A DNA stretch of 45,457 bases, taken from an uncultured Verrucomicrobiales bacterium (lineage in GTDB: Bacteria > Verrucomicrobiota > Verrucomicrobiia > Verrucomicrobiales > Akkermansiaceae). The notes under the pieces were generated by a model, which ran no database searches, was not told the origin of the DNA, and saw only the letters and a list, made by a program, of their open reading frames with translations. The stretch lies in contig CAJXVQ010000003.1 in the NCBI GenBank assembly GCA_913060685.1, positions 1 to 45,457 of the forward strand. Direction: 5' to 3'. Positions 17,853 to 27,068 of the stretch are shown one piece after another; the stretch's first letter is position 1, and each line of letters starts with the position of its first letter. The position numbers were made by a program, and so were the translations under genes.

Positions 17853-17862
17853 GCCGCGCTTT
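17853..17862 (-). repeat. a1 arm of retron-type inverted repeat
   Basis: Plus-strand GCCGCGCTTT, the exact reverse complement of the arm at 17684-17693, with 159 bp between the arms. It marks the 5' limit of the candidate msr-msd RNA. Confidence 0.75.
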
Positions 17863-17997
17863 CCCCAAAACTTGAACGATGGCTCCAAAAAACCAAGCCC
17901 TCAAAACCCCTCCCGGCTATCTAAAATCCCTTCCAAAAAAATCCCCCAACTTGACGAACCTCCTTCAAAAGATGAGAGTTCCCCCATTAAACCGCGT

Positions 17998-20298
17998 ATG
18001 AAAATGCCCATGACAATTCGCTCTCTTGCCCTCGGCCTCCTTGCCGCCACCTCCATCGCCTCCGCCGATGTCACCGGCTGGCTCAACTGGAGGGGTCCCA
18101 ATCAAAACGGCACCTCCGCCGAAGCCAACCTCCCGGACTCCTGGAAACCAGGCGCCGACTCCCAACTCTGGAAATACGACCTCAACGGCGCCGGTGCCCC
18201 CGTCATTGCTGATGGCAAACTCTACATCTTCGGCTATGGCCAATTCGGCGACGATCCTGCCGAAGACGTCCAGGAAACCCTCCTCTGCCTTGACGCCATC
18301 ACCGGCAAGAAAATCTGGGAAAAACGCTTCACCGACTACATCTCCGACGTTGTCTACAACCGCTACGGCGTCGGATCCCCCGTTATCGATCCAGAAACCG
18401 GCAACGTTTACCTCCAAACCTCGAACGGACGTTGCGTCGCCTTCACCGCTGATGGCGAGCCTGTCTGGGAAATCTCCCTCATCGAAAAGCTCGCTCGTCT
18501 CACCTTCCCGAATGGCCGCACCGGATCCCCCGCTGTTTTCGAGAACCTTGTCATCTTCCACTGCGTCACCGCCAACTGGGGCACCACCGGTCCCGCCCGG
18601 GACCGCTTCTACGCCTTTGACAAAATCTCAGGAGAACTCGTCTGGTATTCCAGCCCCGGCATCCGCCCTGTCGACTCATCCTTCAGTATGCCCGTCTTCG
18701 GCCAACTCGGCGATCAAGCCGTCTTTTACGCCGGAACCGGTTGCGGCAACGTCGTCTGCGTCAACGCCCGCACTGGAAAACCCGTCTGGCGCTTCCAACT
18801 CTCCCAAGGCGGAGTGAATTCCCAAGTCGTCCTTTATGGCGACGACAAACTCATCGCCCTCCACGGCAAGGAAAACATCGACGCCACCTCCAAAGGCCGC
18901 CTCGTCTGCCTCAAAATTCCCACCGAGTATCCCAAGGAACAAGTCGTCCTCGATCCCGGCGTGGAACTCTGGCGCAATGACGAACACATCGGCTTCACCA
19001 GTTCCCCCATCCTGGTCAAAGATCGCGTCTACACCACCAACTTCACGGGCGAACTTATCTCCGTCGATGCCACCTCCGGCAAAACTCTCTGGCACGAAAA
19101 ACTTGCTCCCGACCAGATCCACGCCTCCCCGGCTTATGGTGATGGCAAAATCTACGCCCCATGGTTCGAGGGCTCCTTCGTCGTTGTCAAACCGACCGAC
19201 GCAAAAGCGGAAGTCCTTTCCCACGCCGACATCAAGGCCGACGACGGCACCGGCGTGAAGTGCCTCGCGGCCCCCACCATCTGGGCCGGCAAAGTCTACC
19301 TCTCCACCCGCGACGGCCTCTACTGCTTTGGAAACAAAGAGGGCAAGTTCATCCCGGAAAATTCAGCCAAAGCCCCGGTCCCTGCCGATAAACAAGACAC
19401 CAAGATCACCCAACTGCAAATCGTCCCCGCTGAATTCGCGATCTCCCCGGGACAGAAGCAGGACTTTAAAGTCTGGGGACTTTCAAAATCCGGACAGCGC
19501 GTCGCCGTTGTGAGCAGTGGCCTCTCTTGGGAAAAATTCGTCCCTCCCACCGCCAGGGTCAAAGCCGCCGTCGATGCCGCCCTCGACGCGAAGACCGGAA
19601 CCGTCACCGCCGCCGCTGACGCCAAGATCTCCGCAGGTGCCCTTAAGGTCACTTTCAATGGCATGTCCGCCACCACCCGCGGCCGCGTCCACGCCGGCTC
19701 GGGATATGCCGAGGACTTCGAAGCCGTCGATCTGAAAATGGAGTATGAGGGCGAGAAGGTGAATTTTCCTCCTCTCGCCTGGCTCGGTGCCCGCATCAAG
19801 TGGCATGTTCTTGAAAAGGACGGCTCCAAGGTCATCGCCAACCGCCTCGATAACCTCCTCTTCCAGCGCACCATGAACTTCTTCGGCGACCCCGAGATGA
19901 GTAATTACGTCCTCGAAGCCGATGTCATGACCGATGGCAACCGCCGGATCAAGTCCACCGTCGGGCTCGTCAATCAGCGCTACCTCATCACCCTCGTCGG
20001 CAACCAAGATACTCTCGAGGTTTCCAGTAACCACGAGCGAGTCAAAAAATCCGTCAAATTCCCCATCAAAACCAACACCTGGTATCACCTCAAAACCCAC
20101 GTCAAAGCCAACGACGACGGCACCGGCGAAGTCCGAGCCAAAGCCTGGCCCAAAGGCGAGGACGAACCTGCCGACTGGACCATCAAGGTCCCCGTCAAGC
20201 GCGTCCACCCGAAAGGCTCCGCCGGCGTCTTCGCTTTCTCTCCTCAAGCCCAAAAGCGCGTCTACGTCGACAATATTAAACTCAGCAATGCCAAGTAG
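17998..20298 (+). CDS. secreted PQQ-like beta-propeller protein with C-terminal lectin-like domain
   Basis: From ATG 17998 this is a 766-residue protein with a signal peptide (MTIRSLALGLLAATSIASA). It starts with the WLNWRGPNQNGTS motif of WD40-like PQQ-enzyme repeat proteins. Repeats of the type G(K)LYIFG / GKIYAPWFEG / GKVYLSTRDGLYC run to about residue 450. A linker with an Ig-like stretch (about 470-560) follows, then a jelly-roll-like domain (about 565-766, including YVLEADVMTDGNRRIKSTVGLV and TNTWYHLKTHVKA). Most members lack enzymatic proof and may bind ligands or act as dehydrogenases. The frame is open upstream to 17743, but that part crosses the candidate retron RNA and lacks a signal peptide. 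It is 35 bp from the next propeller gene, so the two are probably one operon. Confidence 0.87.
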   Translation: MKMPMTIRSLALGLLAATSIASADVTGWLNWRGPNQNGTSAEANLPDSWKPGADSQLWKYDLNGAGAPVIADGKLYIFGYGQFGDDPAEDVQETLLCLDAITGKKIWEKRFTDYISDVVYNRYGVGSPVIDPETGNVYLQTSNGRCVAFTADGEPVWEISLIEKLARLTFPNGRTGSPAVFENLVIFHCVTANWGTTGPARDRFYAFDKISGELVWYSSPGIRPVDSSFSMPVFGQLGDQAVFYAGTGCGNVVCVNARTGKPVWRFQLSQGGVNSQVVLYGDDKLIALHGKENIDATSKGRLVCLKIPTEYPKEQVVLDPGVELWRNDEHIGFTSSPILVKDRVYTTNFTGELISVDATSGKTLWHEKLAPDQIHASPAYGDGKIYAPWFEGSFVVVKPTDAKAEVLSHADIKADDGTGVKCLAAPTIWAGKVYLSTRDGLYCFGNKEGKFIPENSAKAPVPADKQDTKITQLQIVPAEFAISPGQKQDFKVWGLSKSGQRVAVVSSGLSWEKFVPPTARVKAAVDAALDAKTGTVTAAADAKISAGALKVTFNGMSATTRGRVHAGSGYAEDFEAVDLKMEYEGEKVNFPPLAWLGARIKWHVLEKDGSKVIANRLDNLLFQRTMNFFGDPEMSNYVLEADVMTDGNRRIKSTVGLVNQRYLITLVGNQDTLEVSSNHERVKKSVKFPIKTNTWYHLKTHVKANDDGTGEVRAKAWPKGEDEPADWTIKVPVKRVHPKGSAGVFAFSPQAQKRVYVDNIKLSNAK

Positions 20299-20333
20299 CA
20301 GTTGCGCCTTCATTTCTTAACCACTCTGGAACC

Positions 20334-21854
20334 ATGAAAACCACCACCGCCCTCCTCCTTTCAGGACTCACCCTCACCGCCGCCGCCAAGGACTGGCCAA
20401 TGTGGGGAAACGACCCGACCCGAAATATGGTCGGAGAAGCAAAAGACCTCCCCATCGACATCAATCCCGGTGAACTTGATGACGAGACCGAAGCCGCCAT
20501 CCTCGACAGCGCCAAAAACATCAAGTGGGCCGCCAAGCTCGGCTCCCAGGCCTACGGCAATACCATTGTCGCAGGAGGAAAAGTCTACGTCGGCACCAAC
20601 AACGAGTCACCCCGCAACGATACCCAAAAAGGTGACCGTGGAGTCCTCATGGCCTTCGACGAAAAAGACGGTTCCTTCGCCTGGCAACTCATTATTCCCA
20701 AGCTCGGCGCCGGTAAGGTGAGCGACTGGGAATACGTCGGCCTCTGCTCATCTCCCGCGATCGAGGGAAATCGCATGTGGCTCGTCACCAACCGTGGCGA
20801 AGTCGTCTGCCTCGATACCGAAGGCATGGCCAATGGCAACGACGGCCCCTTCAAGGACGAAGCGAAATACATGGCCGTCGAAGACGAAGTTGTCAAAGTG
20901 ACCAAGCAACACGCCGACATCATCTGGATCTACGACATGCGTGAGGAACTCGGGGTCTTCCCGCATAACGTTTCCTCCTGCTCCCCTGTCATCGTCGGTG
21001 ACACCCTCTACACCGCCACTTCAAACGGGGTCGATTGGTCGCACACCAATATCGCCGCACCCAAGTCTCCCGCCCTCGTCGGCCTCGACAAGAAGACCGG
21101 CAAACTCCTCGTCGAGGAAGCCTCCGGGGTTTCCACCCGAGTCCTTCACGCAAGTTGGTCCTCACCCGCCTACGGAAAGATTGGTGATAAAGATGCCATT
21201 GTCTGGGGTGGTGGCGACGGATTCACCTACGCTTTCGACCCCAAGCCCACCAAGGACGAGGATGGCTTCGGCATCTTCAAGGAACTCTGGCGTCACGATT
21301 GCAACCCCGCCGAGTATCGCGAAAAAGATGGCAAGCCCATCAAATACGCCACCTACGCCGGACCCAGCGAAGTGATTGGCACCACCGTGATTGCGGACGG
21401 ACTCGTCTACGCCATCATCGGCCAGGATCCCGAGCATGGCGACGGAGTCGGACAAATCACCTGCATCGGACCGGATGGCAAAGCCAAGTGGACTTCGACG
21501 CTCGATCAAAAAGCAAAGGGATTCGTTGGTCGTTCCATCTCCACCCTCAGTGTCGCCGACGGCCTCCTTTACGCCGCCGAGTATGATGGTGACATCCACT
21601 GCTTCGATGCCAAGACCGGCAAGTATCATTGGACTCACGAAACCCAATCCCGCATCTGGGGTTCCACGCTCGTCGCTGATGGCAAAGTCTGGCTCGGCAC
21701 CGAGGATGGTGAACTTCACATCCTCAAAGCTGGTAAAAAACTCGAATCACTTGCCACCATCGAGTTTCCCGCTCCGATTTACAGTAGCGCCGTTGTTGCC
21801 AATGGCTCCGTCTACATCGTCACCCAGACCCACATCTACGCCATCGGCAAGTAA
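20334..21854 (+). CDS. secreted PQQ-like beta-propeller protein
   Basis: This 506-residue protein has a signal peptide (MKTTTALLLSGLTLTAAA) followed by DWPMWGNDPTRNMVGE, the usual opening of PQQ-like propellers. Repeats with the W-docking pattern follow through the whole length (GKVYVGTNNES, NRMWLVTNRGEVVCLD, DTLYTATSNGVDW, GLLYAAEYDGDIHCFD, GKVWLGTEDGELHI, GSVYIVTQTHIYAI). These count as about eight blades. It is probably periplasmic. It pairs with the gene before it and is closed by a clear terminator at 21882-21917. The substrate is unknown. Confidence 0.9.
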   Translation: MKTTTALLLSGLTLTAAAKDWPMWGNDPTRNMVGEAKDLPIDINPGELDDETEAAILDSAKNIKWAAKLGSQAYGNTIVAGGKVYVGTNNESPRNDTQKGDRGVLMAFDEKDGSFAWQLIIPKLGAGKVSDWEYVGLCSSPAIEGNRMWLVTNRGEVVCLDTEGMANGNDGPFKDEAKYMAVEDEVVKVTKQHADIIWIYDMREELGVFPHNVSSCSPVIVGDTLYTATSNGVDWSHTNIAAPKSPALVGLDKKTGKLLVEEASGVSTRVLHASWSSPAYGKIGDKDAIVWGGGDGFTYAFDPKPTKDEDGFGIFKELWRHDCNPAEYREKDGKPIKYATYAGPSEVIGTTVIADGLVYAIIGQDPEHGDGVGQITCIGPDGKAKWTSTLDQKAKGFVGRSISTLSVADGLLYAAEYDGDIHCFDAKTGKYHWTHETQSRIWGSTLVADGKVWLGTEDGELHILKAGKKLESLATIEFPAPIYSSAVVANGSVYIVTQTHIYAIGK

Positions 21855-21881
21855 GGTTGGGCCTTCCCGTATTTATCTCTC

Positions 21882-21917
21882 AAAACGGGCCTCGTGAAAA
21901 CGCGGCCCGTTTTTTTT
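21882..21917 (+). terminator. intrinsic terminator after the propeller gene pair
   Basis: A perfect 10-bp stem (AAAACGGGCC / GGCCCGTTTT) with a 12-base loop is followed by eight T in total. It starts 27 bp after the stop at 21854 and separates the propeller operon from the sulfatase. Confidence 0.9.
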
Positions 21918-22050
21918 CGCCCGTTCATTCCCGGATCATCCCTCCCCCTTTAAAACCACTTCATGATTCTCATACTCTGCACCGGCATCTCCTGAAAAAT
22001 GAAGACCGCCTCTCCCGTTGAGACCAAACTCTATTTCTTAATCCGTCTTT

Positions 22051-23622
22051 ATGAAGCCACTCCTTTTCCTCCTCATTCTCCAAAGTGCCTTTTCGCTCTT
22101 GGCACAAAGCAACCCGGAAAAAACCAACATCCTTCTCATCCTTGCCGATGATCTTGGTTACTCGGACCTTGGTTGCTACGGCTCTGAAATCAAGACACCC
22201 CATCTCGATTCCCTCGCCACGAACGGTCTGCGCTTTACCAACTTCTATAACACCGCCAGATGCTGGCCCACTCGGGCCGCCCTGATGACCGGCTACTACC
22301 CTCAGCAAGTTCGGAGAGACAGCATCAAGGGAAAACCAGGCAAGGGCGGAGGCAGAGGCAAGCGCCCCTCATGGGCTCCACTCCTCCCCTCTCTCCTCAA
22401 ACCCGCCGGTTACCGTTCCTACCATATCGGCAAATGGCACCTCGACGGCATGCCCGTCGCAGCCGGTTTTGACCGCTCATACTACCTCAAGGACCAAGGC
22501 CGGTTTTTCAACCCCCGCACCCACTACCTCGATGACAAACCACTCCCGACCATTAAAGAAGGAACTCACTTTTACGGCACAACCGAGCTTGCAAACCGGG
22601 CTCTTGAATTCCTAAAAGAGCACGATTCCAACCACAAGAACTCCCCCTTCTTCACCTATTTGGCTTTCGCCGCTCCCCACTTCCCGCTCCACGCCCTGCC
22701 CGCAGATATCGCAAATTACGAAAAAACTTATACTTCAGGCTGGGGAACTATTCGCAAACAACGGCACCGTCGCATGAGTGAGCTCGGTTTCCCCCACATC
22801 GCCCTATCCCCAGTCATGCCGGACCTTGGCCCACCCTACCACTTCCCCGGACATCTCAAAATCCTCGGTGAAAACGAAGTCAACCGCCCCTTGCCCTGGA
22901 CAAGCCTCACCGCACCTCAAAAGAATTTCCAGGCCCGCAAGATGGCCATTCACGCGGCCATGATCGATCGCATGGACCAAGAAATCGGACGGATCATTGA
23001 TCACCTCAAAAAGACCGGTCAATTTGACAACACCCTCATTCTCTTCCTCTCCGACAATGGTGCCAGCGCCGAAATCATGGTGCGCGATGATGGTCACGAT
23101 TCCAAAGCTCCCATGGGTTCCGCAGCCACCTACCTTTGCCTGGGACCCGGCTGGTCCACCACCGCCAACACCCCTTTCCGGAAGCATAAAACCTGGACCC
23201 ACGAAGGAGGAATTTCCACTCCCCTCATCGCTCACTGGCCCAAGAGAATCGATTCCAAACAAGAATTTCGGCACACCCCTGCTCATGCCATTGATATCGT
23301 CCCCACCATCTTGGAACTCACCGGCGCCAAGCCCGCCGACAAAGGCCCTCCCATCCCGGGAAAAACACTCACGCCCCTCTTTCGCGCCGACACCGCAAAT
23401 CACCATGAAGCACTCTGGTGGTCCCACGACGGGCACCACGCCATTCTGCAAAATGGCTGGAAGGCTGTCTCCTCAAGCAAGCAACCTTGGGAACTTTACC
23501 ATCTCACCAACGATCGTAGTGAAAACCAAGACCTCGCCGCGAGACACCCTGATAGGCTCAAAAAGCTCATTACCCTTTGGAATGAACGCGCCGACCAATA
23601 TCTCGCGGACGCTAAAAAATAA
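22051..23622 (+). CDS. secreted sulfatase with canonical formylglycine motif
   Basis: This 523-residue S1-family sulfatase removes sulfate esters, probably from a polysaccharide. It has a signal peptide (about 1-19), metal-binding ADD at 32-34 (LILADDLGYSDLGCYG) and the maturation motif C71-W-P-T-R75 (converted to formylglycine) followed by AALMTGYYP. It also has GKWHLDG (about 130) and the later metal motif LSDNGAS. The start follows a 196-bp gap with no other gene. The next gene (DUF1080) begins 44 bp on, consistent with an operon. The S1 subfamily cannot be fixed by eye. Confidence 0.93.
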   Translation: MKPLLFLLILQSAFSLLAQSNPEKTNILLILADDLGYSDLGCYGSEIKTPHLDSLATNGLRFTNFYNTARCWPTRAALMTGYYPQQVRRDSIKGKPGKGGGRGKRPSWAPLLPSLLKPAGYRSYHIGKWHLDGMPVAAGFDRSYYLKDQGRFFNPRTHYLDDKPLPTIKEGTHFYGTTELANRALEFLKEHDSNHKNSPFFTYLAFAAPHFPLHALPADIANYEKTYTSGWGTIRKQRHRRMSELGFPHIALSPVMPDLGPPYHFPGHLKILGENEVNRPLPWTSLTAPQKNFQARKMAIHAAMIDRMDQEIGRIIDHLKKTGQFDNTLILFLSDNGASAEIMVRDDGHDSKAPMGSAATYLCLGPGWSTTANTPFRKHKTWTHEGGISTPLIAHWPKRIDSKQEFRHTPAHAIDIVPTILELTGAKPADKGPPIPGKTLTPLFRADTANHHEALWWSHDGHHAILQNGWKAVSSSKQPWELYHLTNDRSENQDLAARHPDRLKKLITLWNERADQYLADAKK

Positions 23623-23666
23623 GAACAGCTCTTTCCAAGAGATACTCCCGAACGATAGCCTCATGA

Positions 23667-24407
23667 ATGTCATTTCTAAAAGGACTCCCTATCGCGATCG
23701 GCCTCTCCATCTCATCTTTGACGGCTCAGGAAAAAACTGTCGCTCCTCCAACCACGGAATTCGGCTTCGTCAATCTCTTCAACGGCAAGGACCTGACCAA
23801 TTGGATCGACGTTAACACCTCGCCTAAAACCTGGTCGGTCAAAGACGGCCTGCTTATTTGCTCCGGCCAACCCATCGGAGTCATGCGCTCCGAAAAACAA
23901 TACGAGAACTTCATCCTTGTCGTGGAATGGCGACACATGGAAGCTGGAGGCAACTCAGGCGTCTTTCTCTGGAGCGATGCCAAACCCAGCGGCAACCGCC
24001 TTCCAAAAGGAATGGAGGTTCAAATGCTCGAACTCGAGTGGCCTTATATCCACAAGAAGCGCGACGGTTCCCCCAATCATCCCGGCTACGTCAGCGGCGA
24101 ACTCTTCGGCGCGGGCGGAATGAAGGCGACCCCGGAAAACCCCCGGGGGAGCCGCAGCATGTCCTTTGAAATGCGCTGCAAAGGTAAAGGCGAGTGGAAC
24201 CAATACGTCATCGTCGCAGTCGATGGCACGGTCAAGCTCTCCATCAACGGGAAGTTCGTCAACGGCATCCGCGAAGCCGATCTCCGCAAAGGATACCTGT
24301 GCATGGAGTCCGAAGGGGCCGAGATTCACTTTCGGAAAATTCAAATCATGGAGCTCCCGGGCGGACGGGCTGCCGATCTCGGCATGACTTTAGACTCGAA
24401 GTCATGA
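23667..24407 (+). CDS. secreted DUF1080 (3-keto-disaccharide hydrolase-type) protein
   Basis: This 246-residue protein has a signal peptide (about 1-20) and one DUF1080 domain (about 33-232). Motifs are [58 protein letters not shown] and [10 protein letters not shown]. The family has a concanavalin-like fold, and some members hydrolyse 3-keto-glycosides. Being between two sulfatases supports a role in glycan breakdown (inference). An overlapping ATG at 23663 is in another frame; 23667 gives the signal peptide. Confidence 0.92.
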   Translation: MSFLKGLPIAIGLSISSLTAQEKTVAPPTTEFGFVNLFNGKDLTNWIDVNTSPKTWSVKDGLLICSGQPIGVMRSEKQYENFILVVEWRHMEAGGNSGVFLWSDAKPSGNRLPKGMEVQMLELEWPYIHKKRDGSPNHPGYVSGELFGAGGMKATPENPRGSRSMSFEMRCKGKGEWNQYVIVAVDGTVKLSINGKFVNGIREADLRKGYLCMESEGAEIHFRKIQIMELPGGRAADLGMTLDSKS

Positions 24408-24523
24408 GCGAACGCAATCAGTGCGGATCGACCTTGTAGGCACTTCGGGATTCGACTCCATCGGCAGGACTCATTTCTCTTTTTTGGTCGGAAGCCATCT
24501 CGATATTCTGTAGGTTCCCGGAA

Positions 24524-25963
24524 ATGAAAACCGTTTTTCTTCTTTTCGTCGCCCTTGTCTTTGCGCCGGCCTTGCTCGCCAAGAAGCCAAATTTCCTCTT
24601 CATCCTCGTTGATGACCAATCCCCCTTTGATCTTAAGATCTACAATCCCAAGTCCCCTCTCGAGACCCCGAACATCGACAGCCTCGCTAAGGAGGGCCTC
24701 GTCTTCGATGGCTCTTACCACATGGGTTCCTGGAGTGGTGCGGTTTGCACCTGCTCGAGAACGATGATCATGACGGGGCAAAGCGTTTGGCACATTCCAA
24801 AGAACTCCAAAAAGAATCCTAAAAAACAAGTCCCCCGGGGCGCTCAGCCCGAAATCCAGACCCTCCCACGGGTCTTCAATCGAGCCGGCTATGAAACGAT
24901 GCGCACTTGCAAACGGGGCAATAGCTACAGCTTGGCGAACAAACAATTTCAAATCGTCAAAGATGCCACCAAACGCGGTGGCACGGACGAAACAGGCTCG
25001 CACTGGCACGGCCAGCAAGTCATGGACTATCTGACCGACCGTGAGGCCAAGAAGACCGAAGACCCCTTTCTCATCTACTTCGGCTTCTCCCACCCGCACG
25101 ATGAGCGCAACGGCAAACCGGAGCTCCTTGCCAAATACGGAGCCAAAAACCATCGGGACAAAAACTCAATCCCCGCTCTCCATCCCAAGCAGCCCCCACT
25201 CCCGATCAACTATCTGGAAAAGCACCCTTTCCCACACGGACATCCCGGACTTCGTGATGAAGTCAAAGTTCCGGGAGTCTGGGAGAACCGCGACGAGGCG
25301 ACCATTCGCAATGAGCTCGGAAGAGAGTTCGCTTGCTCTGAAAACATCGATATTCAGATCGGCCGCGTGTTGAAACAACTCGAAGCGATGGGCGAACTTG
25401 AGAACACCTACATCATCTATACCTCCGATCACGGCATGGCCATTGGGCGGCACGGCCTGCAGGGAAAGCAAAACCTCTACGAGCACACTTGGCGCGTTCC
25501 CTTTATTATTAAAGGCCCTGGAGTCAAAAAAGGTCGGGTTCAGGGAAACATCTACCTCATGGATTCTCTTGCCACCCTCTGTGACCTCGCCGGTATCAAA
25601 ACTCCGGAAACAAACGAAGGCATCAGCTTCAAGCCTGTCCTGACTGGTGAGAAAACGATCATTCGCGACACCCTTTTCGGTGTCTATGCAGGCGGCACCA
25701 AACCCGGCATGCGCTCCGTCCGCAAGGGCGATTGGAAGCTCGTGAAGTTCGACGTCCTCGATGGAGCCGTGCGGGAAACCCAGCTCTTCAACCTCAAAGA
25801 GAATCCCAACGAGTATCTCCAGCAACACGGGAAACAGAACCCCAAACTTGTCGACCTCGCCGAGGACCCCGCTCATGCGGCCAAACTCGCGGAAATGGAG
25901 GCTCTCCTCAAAGACGAGATGGTGCGACTTCACGACCCCTACCCCCTTTGGAATCAAAAATAG
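24524..25963 (+). CDS. secreted sulfatase with C-x-C-x-R instead of C-x-P-x-R
   Basis: This 479-residue S1-family sulfatase has a signal peptide (MKTVFLLFVALVFAPALLA). The metal motif VDDQ is at 29-32. The maturation region reads GAVC75-T-C-S-R79-TMIMTG, so the proline or alanine expected two residues after Cys75 is a cysteine. Other conserved parts look intact: HPHDERNG, YTSDHGMAIGRHGLQGKQN, ENIDIQIGRVLKQLEAMGE and RKGDWKLVKFD near the end. So it is likely folded and possibly active through a relaxed FGE/anSME recognition (inference). It follows the DUF1080 gene by 116 bp and is convergent with the next gene 10 bp away. Confidence 0.92.
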   Translation: MKTVFLLFVALVFAPALLAKKPNFLFILVDDQSPFDLKIYNPKSPLETPNIDSLAKEGLVFDGSYHMGSWSGAVCTCSRTMIMTGQSVWHIPKNSKKNPKKQVPRGAQPEIQTLPRVFNRAGYETMRTCKRGNSYSLANKQFQIVKDATKRGGTDETGSHWHGQQVMDYLTDREAKKTEDPFLIYFGFSHPHDERNGKPELLAKYGAKNHRDKNSIPALHPKQPPLPINYLEKHPFPHGHPGLRDEVKVPGVWENRDEATIRNELGREFACSENIDIQIGRVLKQLEAMGELENTYIIYTSDHGMAIGRHGLQGKQNLYEHTWRVPFIIKGPGVKKGRVQGNIYLMDSLATLCDLAGIKTPETNEGISFKPVLTGEKTIIRDTLFGVYAGGTKPGMRSVRKGDWKLVKFDVLDGAVRETQLFNLKENPNEYLQQHGKQNPKLVDLAEDPAHAAKLAEMEALLKDEMVRLHDPYPLWNQK

Positions 25964-25973
25964 AATCGACGAT

Positions 25974-26861
25974 CTAACTGGTTGGAACTGCTTTCACTCG
26001 AAAGAATTTTCGGTTCTCCAACGCACCGACGATTTTAAAAACCAGCTCGTCAGGCTCATCGACCACGATTTCAAATCCCGTGGTCATGGTCGTGAATCCC
26101 GAAAGATCTTCGCTTCCCTGTAGCAACCACTCAACCTGACGCCCGGGCACTCTCGGAACGAAAATCTCGAGTCTCGAATTGAGTTCCACATGAAACGGAG
26201 GGTCCTTTGTTCGCGGGTCGGAATCGAGGGCATACTCCAGGAAGTTGGAGCGACCATCGCCGTCAAAATCCGCCTCAGGCAGACTCGGCTCTCCAGAGTC
26301 AAACTCCTGCTCCACCCAAGCCTCGTAGGTGAGATCGAATTCCGCCAAAGCGGTCTCCATGTAAAATTTTCCGTCCCCGGTCTCATTCACGGCTCCCAAA
26401 ACAACATCTTCGGGCTCAGTGGCCATGGCCACCAGCCATCGGACTGGAAAGGGTGGAGGCCCACCGGGATTGGCGTTGGGCCACTTCCAGGCCGGCTTCC
26501 CGATGAGAATCCATTCGCTTCCCGAATCGGTGCCGTTCCTGCCCCAAATGTAGGCACGGGCCGTGGTTTCAAACGGTGCGGCGTTGTTCGCGAGACTTTG
26601 GGAATTCGAAAAGCCCCCCCATTCCGGAGAGTAATCGGCGGTCCCGAATGGTCGAAAAGTTGCTTCCCAGTCTCCCAGATTCTCGGAGCCGGGAGTGAGT
26701 CCAACGAAGGTCCCGAGAACGAACTCAAACCCCTCATCGAGAGGTGTCACCCCATCGCTTTGGAGGTCACCGGCATTGAGATCACTACTCCACTCAATCG
26801 AAATTGCCGCCGCAAGCCTTGCGACCATGAGCACCAGAAGAATGACATGGAATCTTTTCAT
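25974..26861 (-). CDS. secreted hypothetical protein with calcium-binding-type repeat
   Basis: This 295-residue protein has a signal peptide (about 1-19). It starts ISIEWSSDLNAGDLQSDG, and the middle (about 60-185) is rich in Trp/Gly/Pro. At about 195-215 it has EADFDGDGRSNFLEYALDSDP, a thrombospondin-type-3 or dockerin-like Ca-binding loop often found near the C-terminus of secreted Verrucomicrobiota proteins. A short beta domain ends FFRVKAVPTS. It stands alone on the minus strand inside the sulfatase cluster. I do not recognise a family for the N-terminal domain. Confidence 0.75.
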   Translation of the reverse strand: MKRFHVILLVLMVARLAAAISIEWSSDLNAGDLQSDGVTPLDEGFEFVLGTFVGLTPGSENLGDWEATFRPFGTADYSPEWGGFSNSQSLANNAAPFETTARAYIWGRNGTDSGSEWILIGKPAWKWPNANPGGPPPFPVRWLVAMATEPEDVVLGAVNETGDGKFYMETALAEFDLTYEAWVEQEFDSGEPSLPEADFDGDGRSNFLEYALDSDPRTKDPPFHVELNSRLEIFVPRVPGRQVEWLLQGSEDLSGFTTMTTGFEIVVDEPDELVFKIVGALENRKFFRVKAVPTS

Positions 26862-27068
26862 TGGAAGGAAGCAAAACTAACACTCCTCCCTCGTCATCCA
26901 AGTTGAAAGGACTCCCAAGGAGACCAATCAATCAGTTCTTTCGACGAAGAAATCCCAGTGTTGAAACGCCGGGGAACTTTCCTGAGAGAGCGCGCACCTA
27001 TCCTGCCCGGATCTCAGAAAAATCGCATTGGGTGAAAACTCCCGGACTGGGAGCCGGTAGGCCTAAAC

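Larger units (their letters stand above)
17684..17862 (-). ncRNA. candidate retron msr-msd RNA
   Basis: This 179-nt minus-strand segment directly precedes the RT. From 5' to 3' it has: a1 (17862-17853, AAAGCGCGGC); a single-stranded stretch with AAGC at 17840-17837; stem-loop 1 (17836-17809, 10 pairs with one bulge and one mismatch); a short GC hairpin (17802-17788, CCGGGG-CAT-CCCCGG); a long hairpin (17760-17722, 10 + 6 pairs around a 2x2 internal loop); and a2 (17693-17684, GCCGCGCTTT), the exact complement of a1. This is the order in known retrons, where a1/a2 close the RNA, the msr carries short hairpins and the msd a long one. The G of AAGC is a possible branching guanosine (guess). The RT ATG is 11 bases beyond a2. 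The rest of the 17673-17997 gap shows no gene. Confidence 0.72.

Noticed and set aside
17743-17997. Upstream extension of the first propeller gene
   Set aside because: It runs through the structured RNA, has no signal peptide, and the ATG at 17998 starts directly with one.
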